The notes under the pieces are model-generated. The model had not been told where the DNA came from and ran no database searches. It was given only the letters and a program-made list of their open reading frames with translations. From Antedon bifida (lineage: Eukaryota; Echinodermata; Crinoidea; Comatulida; Antedonidae), in NCBI GenBank assembly GCA_963402885.1, contig OY727096.1:30919820-30983819 (forward strand): a stretch of DNA of 64,000 nucleotides, written 5' to 3'. Shown in pieces: positions 54,801 to 64,000 of this stretch. Made by a program: the position numbers and the translations under genes. Position 1 is the stretch's first letter; every line of letters begins with the position of its first letter.

Positions 54801-57800
54801 ATGTCAAACTCATCTATTACAGTTACTGCAGTAAATATACAGTAGTTTTTATTTATTAGTGCAAACAAATAATCTAAAATTTTCAGAGATTTTGACCAAC
54901 CAAAATTATTTTGTAGAAAATTTTTGTGAAAGTCTTGATTCACTGACAATTCATAAGCTATTTTTCACTTTGCATTATATTCAGTTTTGCCTTTAAAGCT
55001 TCAACCACTTGATTTTGGACTAAATAATAAATGTTAACTTCTGCAGTAAACACGATGTACTGCAGCAACTGCAGTAGATTGATTTTGGTATGGTTTCTAA
55101 CACCATCTAAAAAAAGTATTGACTTCAATGGGAATTTAAAACGTGACTTTCCTTCATTCTCTTATCATAATTATTTTATATACCTTTATGCAGGGTTTCT
55201 TTAAAAAAATATTATATTTATAGCATGGTATAATGTTGTTCGCATTTTATTTACTCTTAAATTTATATTCATTTTACATTCCCATTGAAGTCTTTGAAGT
55301 CTGTGTGTTTGTTTCATATCACCGCAAGTATATAAAACTCACGACACTGTAGCTCAACTAACAAAATAGATCGATTCATAAAGTACTATTCATTTCCTTA
55401 TATTAATTCTTGTGTGTATTTGATCTTAGGATTTTTAGATAAAAGCACGATTACACGGATGGATTTATGATTTTAAAAGCATTTTTTTTCAGTGCATAGT
55501 GTGTTCTTAATTGTTTTGTAATACTGAAATATTTTAGATAAGTATGATGTCAAATACTAGAAGCACAAAATATAGGTATCATTCATTCAGTGATTTAAAG
55601 TCAACATAGCGTATGTGCATGTTTTATCTAGGCGGAATCAGCCAATTCAATTGTATGACATATTTATTTAATGAAAAATACATACATAAAACAACATTGT
55701 TGATTTAACGTGTCGGATTTTAAGCATTTTAAATACATCGCAGCACATCAATGGTTACCAGAAGTGCATCACAAATTTTACAGTAAAAACTAATCGGATG
55801 TAATTATGTATTAAATACAGAAATAACCTTCTAAAAACAGAATTCAGACAGTAAACGTGGGTTTAAAAATTGTTTTTCTTAATGTCTGTCTACACTATCA
55901 AACTTTATGTGACAAAACAAATGTGATGTGCCCATATATGGACATGATGATGTCATAGTACTACCGTTTTTAAGCATATCACTACCATATCTGGGAACAT
56001 CACACTTTTGATAGTGTAGACAGAGCTTTAATCCAAAATTTTGGGAGATTTTGTTAGTATTAGGAAGATTGAGAAAAAAATTGGGAGGCTCCTAAAGAAA
56101 TCACAAGGGTTGGAACGTACATCTGTGTGTAAACTAATTTAAACTAATGCAAAAAAACATATGGCTATTAAGTGATAAAGAAGGGTATGATGAAAATGAT
56201 TGTTTTATTGAAATTTTATTCATAATTTTAAAAGTTATTATTATTATATTAATGAAATATTGCAAATAAACAAAAAGAAAATGTTAACATATTAAACATT
56301 CAGAAATAATTTACACAAATTTCTTTTTTGCTGACATTAAGTCTCTTGAATGTGAGAAAGTTAATTTAAAATTGTCTAATCTAAAATATGGCCAGTCAAA
56401 AGGCAACAAGAAGTGAGCGATGCGCGCCCGAAGCCTAGTATCACGCATCGTTAAATTAGGCAACATATCCATTTATTTAATTACACTCTATTAAAAAAAC
56501 GGCTGTTCTCAGAGGTCAACAACTCCGAATTCTAAACCTCGGTTTATGGTAGAAAAACCGTAAATGATGTGCATCATGAATGATTTGTCTTATACATATG
56601 TTGGCTCAACAATTTGATAATATGTCACAATTTCAGACAAAGAAAACAGATTTCTTGAAATGTTGATGGCCAAATGTTTCATTGCCAGATTTATTGCAAG
56701 GTTTAGGATTTTAGAATTGATATATAGTCGATAATAATGTGTTGCTGCCCATGTATTAAGCCCCTCATTTTCACGTGTTGTGTTGAGAAATTGATCAGGT
56801 TCATCCATAAAAATGTGTCTATTATGATATTCATTCATTCAATCTTTTATTTCGGAATATGGTCCATAGAAAGTAAAATTACATATAAATTATAAACAAC
56901 ATTTTTTTGTAAAATACAAAATAAACTGTACTGGCTATAAATGAAGACACGCTCTCATCTCAGAATGGCATTCAACCCGGATAGCATCTTTGACTTATTG
57001 TAGCATTTCCTGAAGAGATCACAAGGTACCCTGATTATAGTTGCACCATGCAGCACAATACATATTTACACAATATGTTCTAAACACATTTCACATTGAC
57101 AGAACACATGCTAATTCTGACCAATGAGTTTGCGCTGATAACAAAGATCTGTATTGCCGCTTTATATCTTTAAACTCATTGACTTCCTGGAGTTTTTCCA
57201 GTAGATCTTTTTAAGAGATCTTTTCTAATTAAACTTTAAATTATTATTAATAGTATACATTAAGACCTACCATTAAATTTCATATTTTGCAGGTTCCACA
57301 AATTGAGTAGATTTAGCTCATAACAATGATTATATTATTGCAAAGATTTATTTTATTGTAGAATATAAGCCACATAAGAATTAACGGTTTTATTAGCAAT
57401 GATCAAAAGTAAAATAGGCTTTTACTATATTATTATTATAGAATTGTATTGTGTTTTTTGAGATGCAGTAGTGAAAATGCCTTTGTCTCAAAACTATAGA
57501 CACAAATTTAGCCTAAGATTTAAATGCAAAATAAAGTAAAAATTAAATATTCTTAGTGTGTGCGTGAAAATTATTTGGATTTAATACTTAAAATCATGTT
57601 ATTTTTACTCTACTCTACTGAATATGCACGTGGCGCGTCATGAAAACGGAAATGTACGTCACAATCTGATGCGAATCTAAACTTAAACCAGTGCAGGTGA
57701 AAGACCTTTAAAACTAGTATAGCTAGATTAAGTTGCAAAAATGTTGGCTCTCCGTTTTTCTAGTGGCCAACCACAAACCTCCCTTGAATGCATGTTAAAA

Positions 57801-60800
57801 CTATAGAGGATGTGCTATAATATTTAGAAAACAACCCCAAACTATATTATGGCGCTATTAAAAAATAGAAAGATATTGGCATAACAGAAACATCGGTATA
57901 TTTCATGGCGTACCAAAGACGGAAAATGTTGTATTTTAGCAGGAAATGACATGAAATATCTGGAGATTATCGCTATTATCGGAAGAGTTGGGAGGTTTGC
58001 AACTGTTTTTTTTTTGTGCTAAAAGTTTAGTGTCAGTATTTTGTTTCACTTTGTTTCAAGAAAATAGTAAAATAATGGAAGTTTGATTTGGGAGACACCC
58101 CATTCCTGGTGATAGTGGTTTCTCTACTCTCGGCACTCCCTTCCTATTGAACAGTTATCTACAGAAAATCTAATGTAATGTGGATTTGTGCTTAATCAAA
58201 TTGTAAATTGGATTTCCGTATTAGAAATGTGTTTAGTATGTAATACAATTCAATAAACAAACTGGTTTTTTTTCTTTCATGTATATTTTTCAGGTATTTT
58301 TTTTTTTAATTATTCTATGGAGATTTTATTTAAATTATCATATTTTAATCTTTTTTTAATTAAACTGAACTTTTCAACACAATTTTCTGTTGTCGATTGT
58401 ACATAAATATGTATGTAATTTGCAAATTTGTATTGTAAACTTGTATTGTAATTGCTGTGATACTCTGATCTTTGCTAAACTTTAAAAACACTATAGTATT
58501 TCATACTGTCATTCTTCCTGACCTTGGAGTATTTAATCAGATAATTTATTTCACCTTATTTTATTATTATGAATATACAGTACAACAGTGTGCTTCCATT
58601 TTATGATATCTTCATATTTTTTCATTTTCATAAAATCCCATGCGGCTATGCGGAGGGGGCCCTACAGTATGCAATTTATAATTTACAAAACCCTAACTCC
58701 AAAAAGTCTGAACAGGCCCTAACAAGATCATTAACAACAAACCAGTAGATTAAAATATTATTATATAAATAATTTTTTTTTTTTAATAATATTTTGTTTC
58801 CAATAATTATATCACCTATATTGTTATGGTTACTATATATTTCACTTTTGTAGTTTGAATTTTTATAAATATTTTGTTTAATAATTGTGTGCATCACTAT
58901 TTGTATTAGATTTCACGGTTGGTTGCACCTTGTTTCGAAAAGAAATAGAAAGAAAAAAATGTCTGCACATACTTGCAAACCAATACTGTTTGTGGCAGCT
59001 TCAAAGATACCATATTATACTATGGTACTAGTCACTGAAGCTATCACAACATAATTGGGGAGCAGACCTACAGATGTTTTTACATGCATTACATACAACA
59101 GAAATATATTTATATATTCGATTATAATTTATTCTAATGCCTGTAAATATATAATTATCTCTTCGGAGATCCTGATTTGTGAATTCATATACTGAGTAAC
59201 AAGGAACATTTTCGCCAGTGTAGCGTAGCAAAAAGCTATACAAAACAACCTTATTGCTACACATTTTGAAAATTGTGTAGCAAAAAATACAATACAAAAC
59301 TATGTTTCTTGACTTAAAAATCAGTTTGATTAGCAATATTGCTAAACAAAATTTTTAAATGAAAATTTTCCCTGAGTAAAGGTTGAGGGCAAACAGTATC
59401 TCCGAGAGTGTTAAAGAGTCGCTATCCAATCGAATCCCACTGCATATCAAGCAGAAGCTCTGTGTTTCAATCTCGGTTGGGGCGGCTTTTTCACATTCTC
59501 ACAAATTCTCTCATCTTTATTAAATTAGACACTTACCTTATGTATTTGGTATATCTGCAGTCACAAAATCATTTTCATGTCAATACAATATTCAAGTATA
59601 TCCATGCCCACATTTGTTCATTCAGTTTCTAATCTAGTAATAAAAAAAATGTTCATCCTTATTATCTTTTTAATAATAATTGAAAGTTAAATAAAAAAAC
59701 AGTTCTGTCTACACTATCAAATTTGATGTGCCAATATATATGGACACGATGATGTCATATCACTATCATTCAATATATATAATCTTAAATGTTAATGTAA
59801 TTAATGATGTCTTTATTTAGTCTTATGAGGATTAGCAGTATAGTTCGTCCAAGAACAGCAAGCGAAGGGGAATTCCACTATCGTGGAGGGCGAACACCCG
59901 ACAGGTTTGTCAGATTTACAAATATATGAAACCTTTGTCTCTTGCGCTTTATAAATGTTATTTATTATATTGGAACACTTTCGTCTGGTTAATAAGAGCA
60001 ACGTGCAACTACGTAGCTGTTGAGTCAAAAGGTCATTCTGCACACACTCAGAAACATGAGCACACAAAGAAATATATAAACACACTCAGAAACATATGAA
60101 CACACTCAGAAACATATGAACACACTCAGAAACATATGAACACACTCAGAAACATATCGAAACACTCAGAAACATATCAACACACTCAAAAACATATGAA
60201 GACACTCAGAAACATGAACACACTCAGAAACATAAGTACACTCAGAAACATATGAACACACTCAGAAATATATGAGCATACTCATTAACATATGAACACA
60301 CTTAGAAACATATGAACACACTCAGAAACATATCAACACACTCAGAAACATATGAAGACACTCAGAAACATATCAACACACTCAGAAACATATGAAGACA
60401 CTCAGAAACATATGAACACACTCAGAAACATATTGAAACACTCAGAAACATATGAACACACTCAGAAACATATCAACACACTCAGAAACATATCAACACA
60501 CTCAGAAATATATGAGCACACTCAAAAACATTAGGATGCACATGATTACATTGACTCAATATCTACACAGTTGCGCGACACGCTATGTATAATTGAAAGG
60601 TCGCTAATGTTGTGATAACAAATAACATTCCTTTTTTTTGACAAACAAAAACAAAATTTGAACTTTATTGGTTAGCATTTCATACTTCTTTAAGTGGTCT
60701 CTGGTTGACAATGTTTTAAATTGAGGCATTCTAATTTGTTTTTGTTTGCAAAAAAAAAAACTTTTATCTTTCTAAAGTATTATAGTATACATGTTTAACA

Positions 60801-63800
60801 CCATCTGTCAATAGTGCTTTCACCTATTTAGTACACCTAAATAGATTATTTATAGTTATGCTTTTAGAATATTACGCATATGTATCATATGTATTATACT
60901 GCATGATCCATTTTCATACTTCTATTAGGTTACAAATTAACATTGTTAAAGGTTGAGAGAAGGTTAGTGGTGCTGTGTGTCAACTTCTCCCTTTAATATA
61001 AAATGTTAAAAACAAATGTATTTGGTACATTGTTTTTTTTAATTTGACAAAACCGGTTCTTTCCTCTTAAATGAACAATGCAAAAGATTGATTTAAGTTC
61101 AGCTCTTTATATTACATAGGCTAAGACAGGGAATTGAGTTAGACTCAAATCAACAATATTAATACACCTAGACATGTTGTTCTTGATGGTAATGGTTAGA
61201 TTTGGATTTGAGTCAAATAAGCTGTTAACAGCATTAATAATATGATCATTCATATCACACATGAAACACACAAAATATCATTCGGAATGGATCATCTTGG
61301 CCTACAATTAACCAGAAACGACATTAAAACCGAAAATAGAACAATTTGTTCTGAACTCCTCTCCAAGAAAGTGGTATCGCCGGTGAAATTATATAGTTTT
61401 AATTATATTAAATGGTAGGAGAATATTTTCTATAATTTTTTTTAATTCAAATGTATCATCATTTTTGTACTTGTTGTCATAGGTGGTATAAAAGGCTTAG
61501 AAATGATCTGATCCACATTTACACTCTATATATGTATGTAATTATTATTTATCATTTGTCAAATTAACTATTCAATTCTATTTAATCTGAGTTTTTGTTC
61601 ATTTTTGATAAAAATAGTTAATAAAGAAAATGAATATTTATCATATAAAAATTATACTAATAATTAAGCCTTGATATTATTTTGTATTTAATCATTTTTT
61701 TTATTAAACTAGCATTCAGTTGTGTTTATATTCTAATCTGGGTTCTGTTTAATATTAACAATTACATAAATCAGTACTAATATTTATTTTAAAATCATGG
61801 TTTATAATATTTAATCTAACACGGCATAAGTGCCATTTGTTGATTTTTCTGATCAGTTATTTTGCCATATTCTGATGTAGTCCCACTATTAATATTATAG
61901 ATTTCGCTTATTATTATTATCGTGTAATATATAAATCCAAGGGCAAATTACTGAAAATAATGACAATGCAGTGGCTGGATTTCAATGGAGATACAAAAGC
62001 TAAAAGCTAATCAAAAGATAAAGTAAAACAGCCAGAAAAAGTAGCAGAGCTTTCGGGCAACACTAGCCCTTCATCATTGCAAGTCTATATAATGTAATAT
62101 AGAAAATGTGTTATAAGAGGCAACTGAGTGGTAACTGTTCCTTGGATGGGTGATATACTGTACTTACATTAAGTACTTTTGATAGCTTAACAAGTTCATA
62201 TTCTTGAAAGTCCGTCCTCATCACCAAAACATGATATTATAAATGTGCAAACTTAGGCATTTCCTGGTTTGTTTTTCCAAACCTTTCTTTGAGAAAAGTT
62301 TTAACTTTTATTTAAAAATATCAATGTACTGTATTAAAGTCTGCCACAAGCAACTCAACAGATGAATTGTGCTCTGCTTGCATCTAAGGCACTATCGTTT
62401 TGCTGTTTAAGTTATGTTTCTATTGTGATGGTTATTTTCTTACAGCACTTTGTGTTGATATGTTGCCTTAATGTCCTTGCGTTCTTTACCCACTATATAT
62501 CATAATACAATTTCAATGTTAAAACGTATTTATTTTATGCTATATGTTTATGAGATACTTTCCTTACAAGTACAACAAAATTAACCCATTTCATTATGCA
62601 TATATGTAAAGTATTATTACCCACCTGTAGAGCTTACGTTCTACTCAAAAAATGCATGCATCATTCTCAGACACCTTTATAAAACATTAATTTTATAGTT
62701 GCATTAGTTTTTAACATTTTCTTTTCATAAAGCTATATTTTTATTTATTTATGTTTTATGATAGTTTATATAATTTGTTACTTCCTGTTTTATGTCTTCA
62801 TATTTCTTTTTCTTTTAAAATTGTTTTTAATGTTTGGCTTTGGTGGTTGAAATATGTTTACCTTTTTAGATATTAATTCTGTTGTCACAAAACCACAGAA
62901 GAATTATTTAAAATATTTCTTTTGCTTTCTTTTGTTGTGACAGAATTAAATATGTCTGCATTGAAGCATGGTGAATAGTTGTAGTTTACTTGTATTGTAA
63001 CATGTATGTTTGTACAAATTTAGAACTTGAATTGATTGGTGTATACATAACATACACATACAAAAAAACTGTTGCAAAAAAATAAAAACAGACTTTGCAG
63101 TTGTAATTTATTAAACTGTATATCTGGAGCGATATTTCTAATCTCAACATTTCTAATCAATCGGGAGAGGTTTTTCTACTCATCATGGTCCTTGAAAATT
63201 AAGGTTTTAATTTTAATAAATATTTCCCTAGGTCTTATTTTTATGATAGAAAAATTAATTTATACAGTATATGAATTATTAAACATGACGATAAAAAACA
63301 TAGTAACTGTTGTGCTTGCGTATATACGCGATTTGCTGTTAATTTTCTGTAGTTGTTTCAATTTGCCTCCAAGAAACTACAACCATCTTTAAATGGTACA
63401 GTTTGCGAAAATGGGACAGAAGCCAAGCAATAAATATTTCTTTATTTGGTTAAAAAAAATGTCATAAACTGCTTGTGGCAATGCTTTAATATGTCAGATT
63501 CTGTTACATATATTTTTATTTGTTATAGTCCTTCAAGGAGTAGACAGAAGTATAGCCCAGCAACACGTTCAAATTCTAATGTATTTCGGCCACCAAATAT
63601 GTTTCCAAAGTCGGTGATTAAGGCTAATTCAGATTCTCCACCGATACCAAATAGTCCACTCAGGTAAGAGATTGATCAAGTATATTACAGAAGTTAAAGA
63701 AGACTGCTGTTGAAATCATATCAAACAAGATTCAAGAAATGTTATTGGTCCACATTAAAATGGAAATTTGTTTTGCTTGGCATAATTAAGACAATAAAAC

Positions 63801-64000
63801 AACAACAAAAATACATCAAATAGCAAAAGGCAATGTTAAAATACGGTGATGAATATAGCAGTAATCTCATAAATTGTTTATGATAAAATGCCTCTGACAA
63901 GATTCAAACCTGTAGTTTTACCGAGTAATGGTAATAAAAAATATAGAATCTATGTTATTCCTTTATGACCATTTACACATTAACTGGAAGTGGACATGTG
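21772..64000 (+). CDS. IRS: Insulin receptor substrate (IRS), 5' half: PH, PTB and start of docking tail
   Basis: Coding exons: 21772-21861, 39107-39407, 43631-43773, 46131-46273, 50751-50960, 59821-59904, 63529-63663. All junctions are GT-AG with matching phases, giving 368 residues before the window ends. IRS proteins dock to activated insulin/IGF receptors at the plasma membrane and, once tyrosine-phosphorylated, recruit PI3K and Grb2. The PH domain (about 24-128) has GYLLKYK, KRKFFVLR, LEYYDSEKKF and HVLALYTRNDCFCIVLENE. The PTB domain (about 131-235) has HIWQV, YQLCLTSKTVHLVK, IRRCGHSDCFFFMEVGR and GELWMQVDDTVIAQNIHE. The serine-rich tail follows. R183 and R198, spaced 15 apart, correspond to the PTB arginines that bind phosphotyrosine. 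The YxxM motifs would lie in exons beyond the window. Mammalian IRS1/2 code almost everything in one exon; here seven exons span 42 kb. Confidence 0.93.
28203..28397. mobile_element. MITE family 1, copy 4, with internal tandem expansion
   Basis: The right end GTTTGATAGTGTAGACAGAG is intact and the left end is eroded. The interior word CACTACCATATTTGGGCATA-G is repeated about 4.7 times in perfect 21-bp register from 28250 to about 28350. Other family members carry this word once or twice. Confidence 0.75.
28250..28350 (+). repeat. 21-bp tandem repeat inside MITE copy 4
   Basis: Nearly identical units of CACTACCATATTTGGGCATA-G start at 28250, 28271, 28292, 28313 and 28334. The repeating peptide PYLGIAL seen in one frame is only a by-product of the repeat. 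Confidence 0.85.
28836..30350 (+). repeat. Array unit A (1515 bp)
   Basis: It carries TGACGTCA at 29277, 29454, 29631 and 30224, and a GC-rich segment near 29938-30065 with CGCGCGCAT and GCGCGCCCGTGGG. It ends in GGAAGGAAGGAAAGAAGA, directly abutting unit B. Confidence 0.8.
30351..31865 (+). repeat. Array unit B (1515 bp)
   Basis: It differs from unit A at only a scattering of single positions, and its four TGACGTCA sites are at the same offsets (30792, 30969, 31146, 31739). This indicates a very recent tandem duplication or homogenisation. The 90-codon ORF at 30264-30536 spans the A/B join and is not conserved in C or D. Confidence 0.85.
31866..31951 (+). repeat. Array spacer with perfect 30-bp palindrome
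   Basis: ATATTGATCTCATACAATTA then CAAGGAGTTATCCGCTTGGT and the mirrored half ACCAAGCGGATAAC. The same segment follows unit D (34985-35048), so it behaves as the array's right terminus, present twice. Confidence 0.7.
31952..33540 (+). repeat. Array unit C
   Basis: Starts ACTAGATTTGAACTCGTCAC. TGACGTCA at 32209, 32568, 32745 and 32947. Ends with the 13-bp-stem hairpin at 33510-33539, whose left arm has one inserted T. Confidence 0.75.
33541..34984 (+). repeat. Array unit D
   Basis: Same start as unit C. TGACGTCA at 33951 and 34309, with other positions decayed (GATGACATCATC, GATAACGTTATAA). Ends with the intact GGTTATCCGCAAC hairpin. It is shorter than C because of deletions (for example around 33830 and 34470). 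Confidence 0.75.
36725..36840 (+). repeat. Half copy of the IRS-upstream inverted-repeat element
   Basis: Matches 21530-21660 in order: GGGGTG, AAAATGTCTACTTTT, ATCTCGCTCTT, AAAGGCTATTG, GTTTATCCAGGTAAAGCTAG, CACTCATA, CAGCACCACTG. Confidence 0.6.
39107..39407 (+). CDS. IRS: IRS coding exon 2 (most of the PH domain)
   Basis: Residues 31-130, TMKRKFFVLRCGSTGISTLE onwards. It includes CCFNINKKHDAKHKHVLALY, matching the SCFNINKRADSKNKHL-AL block of IRS1, and ends with the PH C-terminal helix QEEWLEALIQLQ. Phase 1 at the GTATTT donor. Confidence 0.93.
39890..40790 (+). repeat. Degenerate tandem repeat, ~165-bp unit, about 5 copies
   Basis: Units share, in order: ATTGTATACAACCTAC, GCCATAAACCTAATG, GTAATAATCTATCAT, AGCCAATGATAACATTATCA, AATGAAATATTCACAAT and AGAAGGAAATTA. 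Starts fall near 39945, 40118, 40280, 40440, 40597 and 40753. The third unit is the most diverged. Confidence 0.75.
41268..41345 (+). mobile_element. Solo 5' end of the array element
   Basis: GATTTGAACTCGTCAC then TTTTGACGAGTTAGG, ATCCGCGTAAACGCAACATG and CACATACATACGTTG match the first ~75 bp of units C/D and then stop. It is truncated. Confidence 0.75.
43631..43773 (+). CDS. IRS: IRS coding exon 3 (first half of the PTB domain)
   Basis: Reads (E)HIWQVRLNSKGIGSSQNRI then GNYQLCLTSKTVHLVKMLSD and GDGDLEFP. It aligns with WQVTVKPKGLGQTKNLIG, YRLCLTSKTISFVKLNSE and the residues before the IRRCGH block of IRS1. Phases 1 in and 0 out fit both neighbours. A 111-codon minus-strand ORF covers the same bases and is a shadow. 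Confidence 0.9.
43774..46130 (+). other. IRS intron 3
   Basis: Contains the 5S-rRNA-derived SINE-like element (44160-44470). The rest is AT-rich with nothing else recognised. Confidence 0.65.
44160..44470 (+). mobile_element. 5S rRNA-derived SINE-like repeat (SINE3 type), possibly composite
   Basis: 44161-44287 matches 5S rRNA along its length: CGGCCATAATGCGTTGAAAC, ACCGGTTC, TCTCGTCAGATCACC, AGAGTTAAGCAACGTTGGGC, CTTGGATGGGAGACAGTCTT, GGAATATTGCATCTGGTGTT. It has a small insertion and many substitutions, so it is not a working 5S gene. A non-5S body follows, containing GGGTTCGAACCTGTG (44330-44344, tRNA B-box-like) and CGTCCTTCGGATGGGACATA, a word common in SINE/LINE tails of marine animals. 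Confidence 0.75.
46131..46273 (+). CDS. IRS: IRS coding exon 4 (second half of the PTB domain)
   Basis: LSTIRRCGHSDCFFFMEVGR then QAPTGSGELWMQVDDTVIAQ and NIHEATLK/N. This is the most conserved IRS block, with both phosphotyrosine-binding arginines (R183, R198). Phase 0 in, phase 2 out. Confidence 0.95.
46274..50750 (+). other. IRS intron 4
   Basis: AT-rich with no recognised exon. A short G/C-richer patch at 46430-46530 repeats TATGGATTT and GGGCC-type words. One MITE family 2-like copy lies at 50488-50619, about 130 bp before exon 5. Confidence 0.65.
50488..50619. mobile_element. MITE family 2-like copy upstream of IRS exon 5
   Basis: GGATGTAAGCGCAACACAAG then TAATTTGACCAATCAC on the left; TTGACCAACTCACTTGTGTT then GTACCTATATCCTTGCATTG and CCAAGTGAGAACC on the right. 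The arms are imperfect reverse complements. Confidence 0.65.
50751..50960 (+). CDS. IRS: IRS coding exon 5 (end of PTB, start of serine-rich tail)
   Basis: Reads AMQSINQLEEMRPRSHSNNS then NDNKSHRRPTGPSRRNRCDS and MPAHITQSHLNSDREESQNW. The AM-S---EEMRPRS start matches the AMRAMSDEFRPRS helix end of IRS PTB domains. It has two Akt-type RxRxxS motifs (RPRSHS, RNRCDS). 210 nt, phase 2 on both sides. Confidence 0.9.
52068..52186. mobile_element. MITE family 2-like copy in IRS intron 5
   Basis: GAGTTGGCCAATCACAAG on the left, GTGATTGGTCAAATTACTTG on the right, then CATTGCCTTTAAGTGAGAAC. Same arms and AGTGAGAAC end as the copies at 12843 and 50488. Confidence 0.6.
52715..53305 (+). repeat. Polypurine (GA-rich) tract with degenerate tandem structure
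   Basis: About 590 bp of almost only A and G on the plus strand. GCAGAGATGAGAAGAAGGAA at about 52932 recurs as GTAGAGATGAGAGAAAGGAA at about 53057, suggesting an old ~120-bp tandem unit. Confidence 0.7.
55880..56030. mobile_element. MITE family 1, copy 5
   Basis: Left TAATGTCTGTCTACACTATC, right TTGATAGTGTAGACAGAGCT, 151 bp. The interior has ATGTGATGTGCCC, GGACATGATGATGTCAT and two ACTACC-type words. Confidence 0.82.
59701..59770 (+). mobile_element. MITE family 1, copy 6 (left half only)
   Basis: TTCTGTCTACACTATCAAAT then GATGTGCC, TGGACACGATGATGTCATAT, CACTATCATT, where it breaks off. It ends 50 bp before IRS exon 6, so it may have contributed to the branch-point and acceptor region. Confidence 0.7.
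59821..59904 (+). CDS. IRS: IRS coding exon 6
   Basis: Reads SLMRISSIVRPRTASEGEFH then YRGGRTPD. It resembles the FRVRASSDGEGT segment after the PTB domain of vertebrate IRS and contains an Akt-type motif, RPRTAS. 84 nt, phase 2 on both sides, so skipping it would keep the frame. Confidence 0.82.
59905..63528 (+). other. IRS intron 6
   Basis: Contains the 20-bp minisatellite (60041-60531) about 140 bp into the intron. The remainder is AT-rich with no exon or gene recognised. Confidence 0.65.
60041..60531 (+). repeat. 20-bp minisatellite, about 24 units
   Basis: Unit GAACACACTCAGAAACATAT with small variants (GAAGACACTC, TCAACACACTC, TTGAAACACTC, a few shortened units). The peptide repeat THSETYE-TQKH in one frame is a by-product. 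Confidence 0.9.
63529..63663 (+). CDS. IRS: IRS coding exon 7
   Basis: Reads SPSRSRQKYSPATRSNSNVF then RPPNMFPKSVIKANSDSPPI and PNSPLR. A Ser/Pro-rich segment consistent with the IRS tail. 135 nt, phase 2 on both sides, with a GTAAGA donor. Less conserved than the PTB exons, so it is accepted mainly on phase, splice signals and composition. Confidence 0.78.
63664..64000 (+). other. IRS intron 7 (partial)
   Basis: Begins GTAAGA and runs off the window. AT-rich, nothing recognised. Confidence 0.6.

Larger units (their letters stand above)
50961..59820 (+). other. IRS intron 5 (8.9 kb)
   Basis: Contains a MITE family 2-like copy (52068-52186), a polypurine tract (52715-53305), MITE family 1 copy 5 (55880-56030) and a truncated copy 6 (59701-59770). 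ORFs at 51880, 53804, 54577 and elsewhere are AT-biased and unsupported. The word ACAGCAACATTTTTAAGAAA at 54545 also occurs at 24238. Confidence 0.6.

Noticed and set aside
59403-59490. tRNA-like stretch (CCAATCGAATCCCACTG, GTTTCAATCTCGG)
   Set aside because: The words resemble B boxes, but I could not fold a cloverleaf or find a matching A box at the right distance. At most a very old fossil.
60352-60534. Repeating STHSETYE peptide and CRISPR-like regular spacing
   Set aside because: A simple 20-bp minisatellite with no unique spacers between repeats, in an animal intron.

Overview
This is animal nuclear DNA: AT-rich, with long introns, GT-AG splice sites and many short inverted-repeat transposons. 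The gene content (UNC45, ADAT2, an amidase-signature enzyme, a Ly6/uPAR protein, and an insulin receptor substrate with intron-split coding), the 5S-rRNA-derived SINE-like repeat and the frequent TAGGCCTA-type words suggest a marine invertebrate deuterostome. An echinoderm is my first guess, but the sequence alone does not prove it. Almost no coding sequence is visible as long ORFs. I rebuilt the genes by joining exons whose phases and protein families agree.

Layout. (1) 1-1326, minus: first two coding exons of the myosin chaperone UNC45, running off the left edge. (2) 1469-3715, plus: complete ADAT2 (tRNA adenosine deaminase subunit, 6 exons, 217 aa). Its start codon lies 142 bp from that of UNC45, so the two share a head-to-head promoter. 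Its third intron looks U12-type. (3) 5275-10702, minus: complete 11-exon, 529-aa amidase-signature enzyme with an intact Lys-Ser-Ser triad, tail-to-tail with ADAT2. (4) 12961-14506, minus: complete three-exon Ly6/uPAR-like protein (130 aa) with signal peptide and probable GPI signal. (5) 15871-18993: a 3.1-kb transposon with terminal inverted repeats, 7-bp target duplication and subterminal tandem repeats, holding tRNA-derived SINE-like inserts. (6) 21772 to the right edge, plus: the 5' half of an insulin receptor substrate (IRS) gene, seven coding exons over 42 kb. They encode the PH domain, the PTB domain and the start of the serine-rich docking tail.

The IRS introns hold most of the unusual sequence. 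Intron 1 (17.2 kb) carries a 6.2-kb tandem array of about 1.5-kb units with palindromic ends, resembling Helitron/Helentron elements and carrying 14 perfect TGACGTCA octamers. Other introns contain a ~165-bp satellite, a 5S-rRNA-derived SINE-like element, a ~590-bp polypurine tract and a 20-bp minisatellite. A short transposon family with termini AAGCTCTGTCTACACTATCA is scattered through the whole window (six copies).

The genes serve unrelated housekeeping, enzymatic, surface and insulin-signalling roles. Only UNC45 and ADAT2 show an arrangement suggesting shared regulation.
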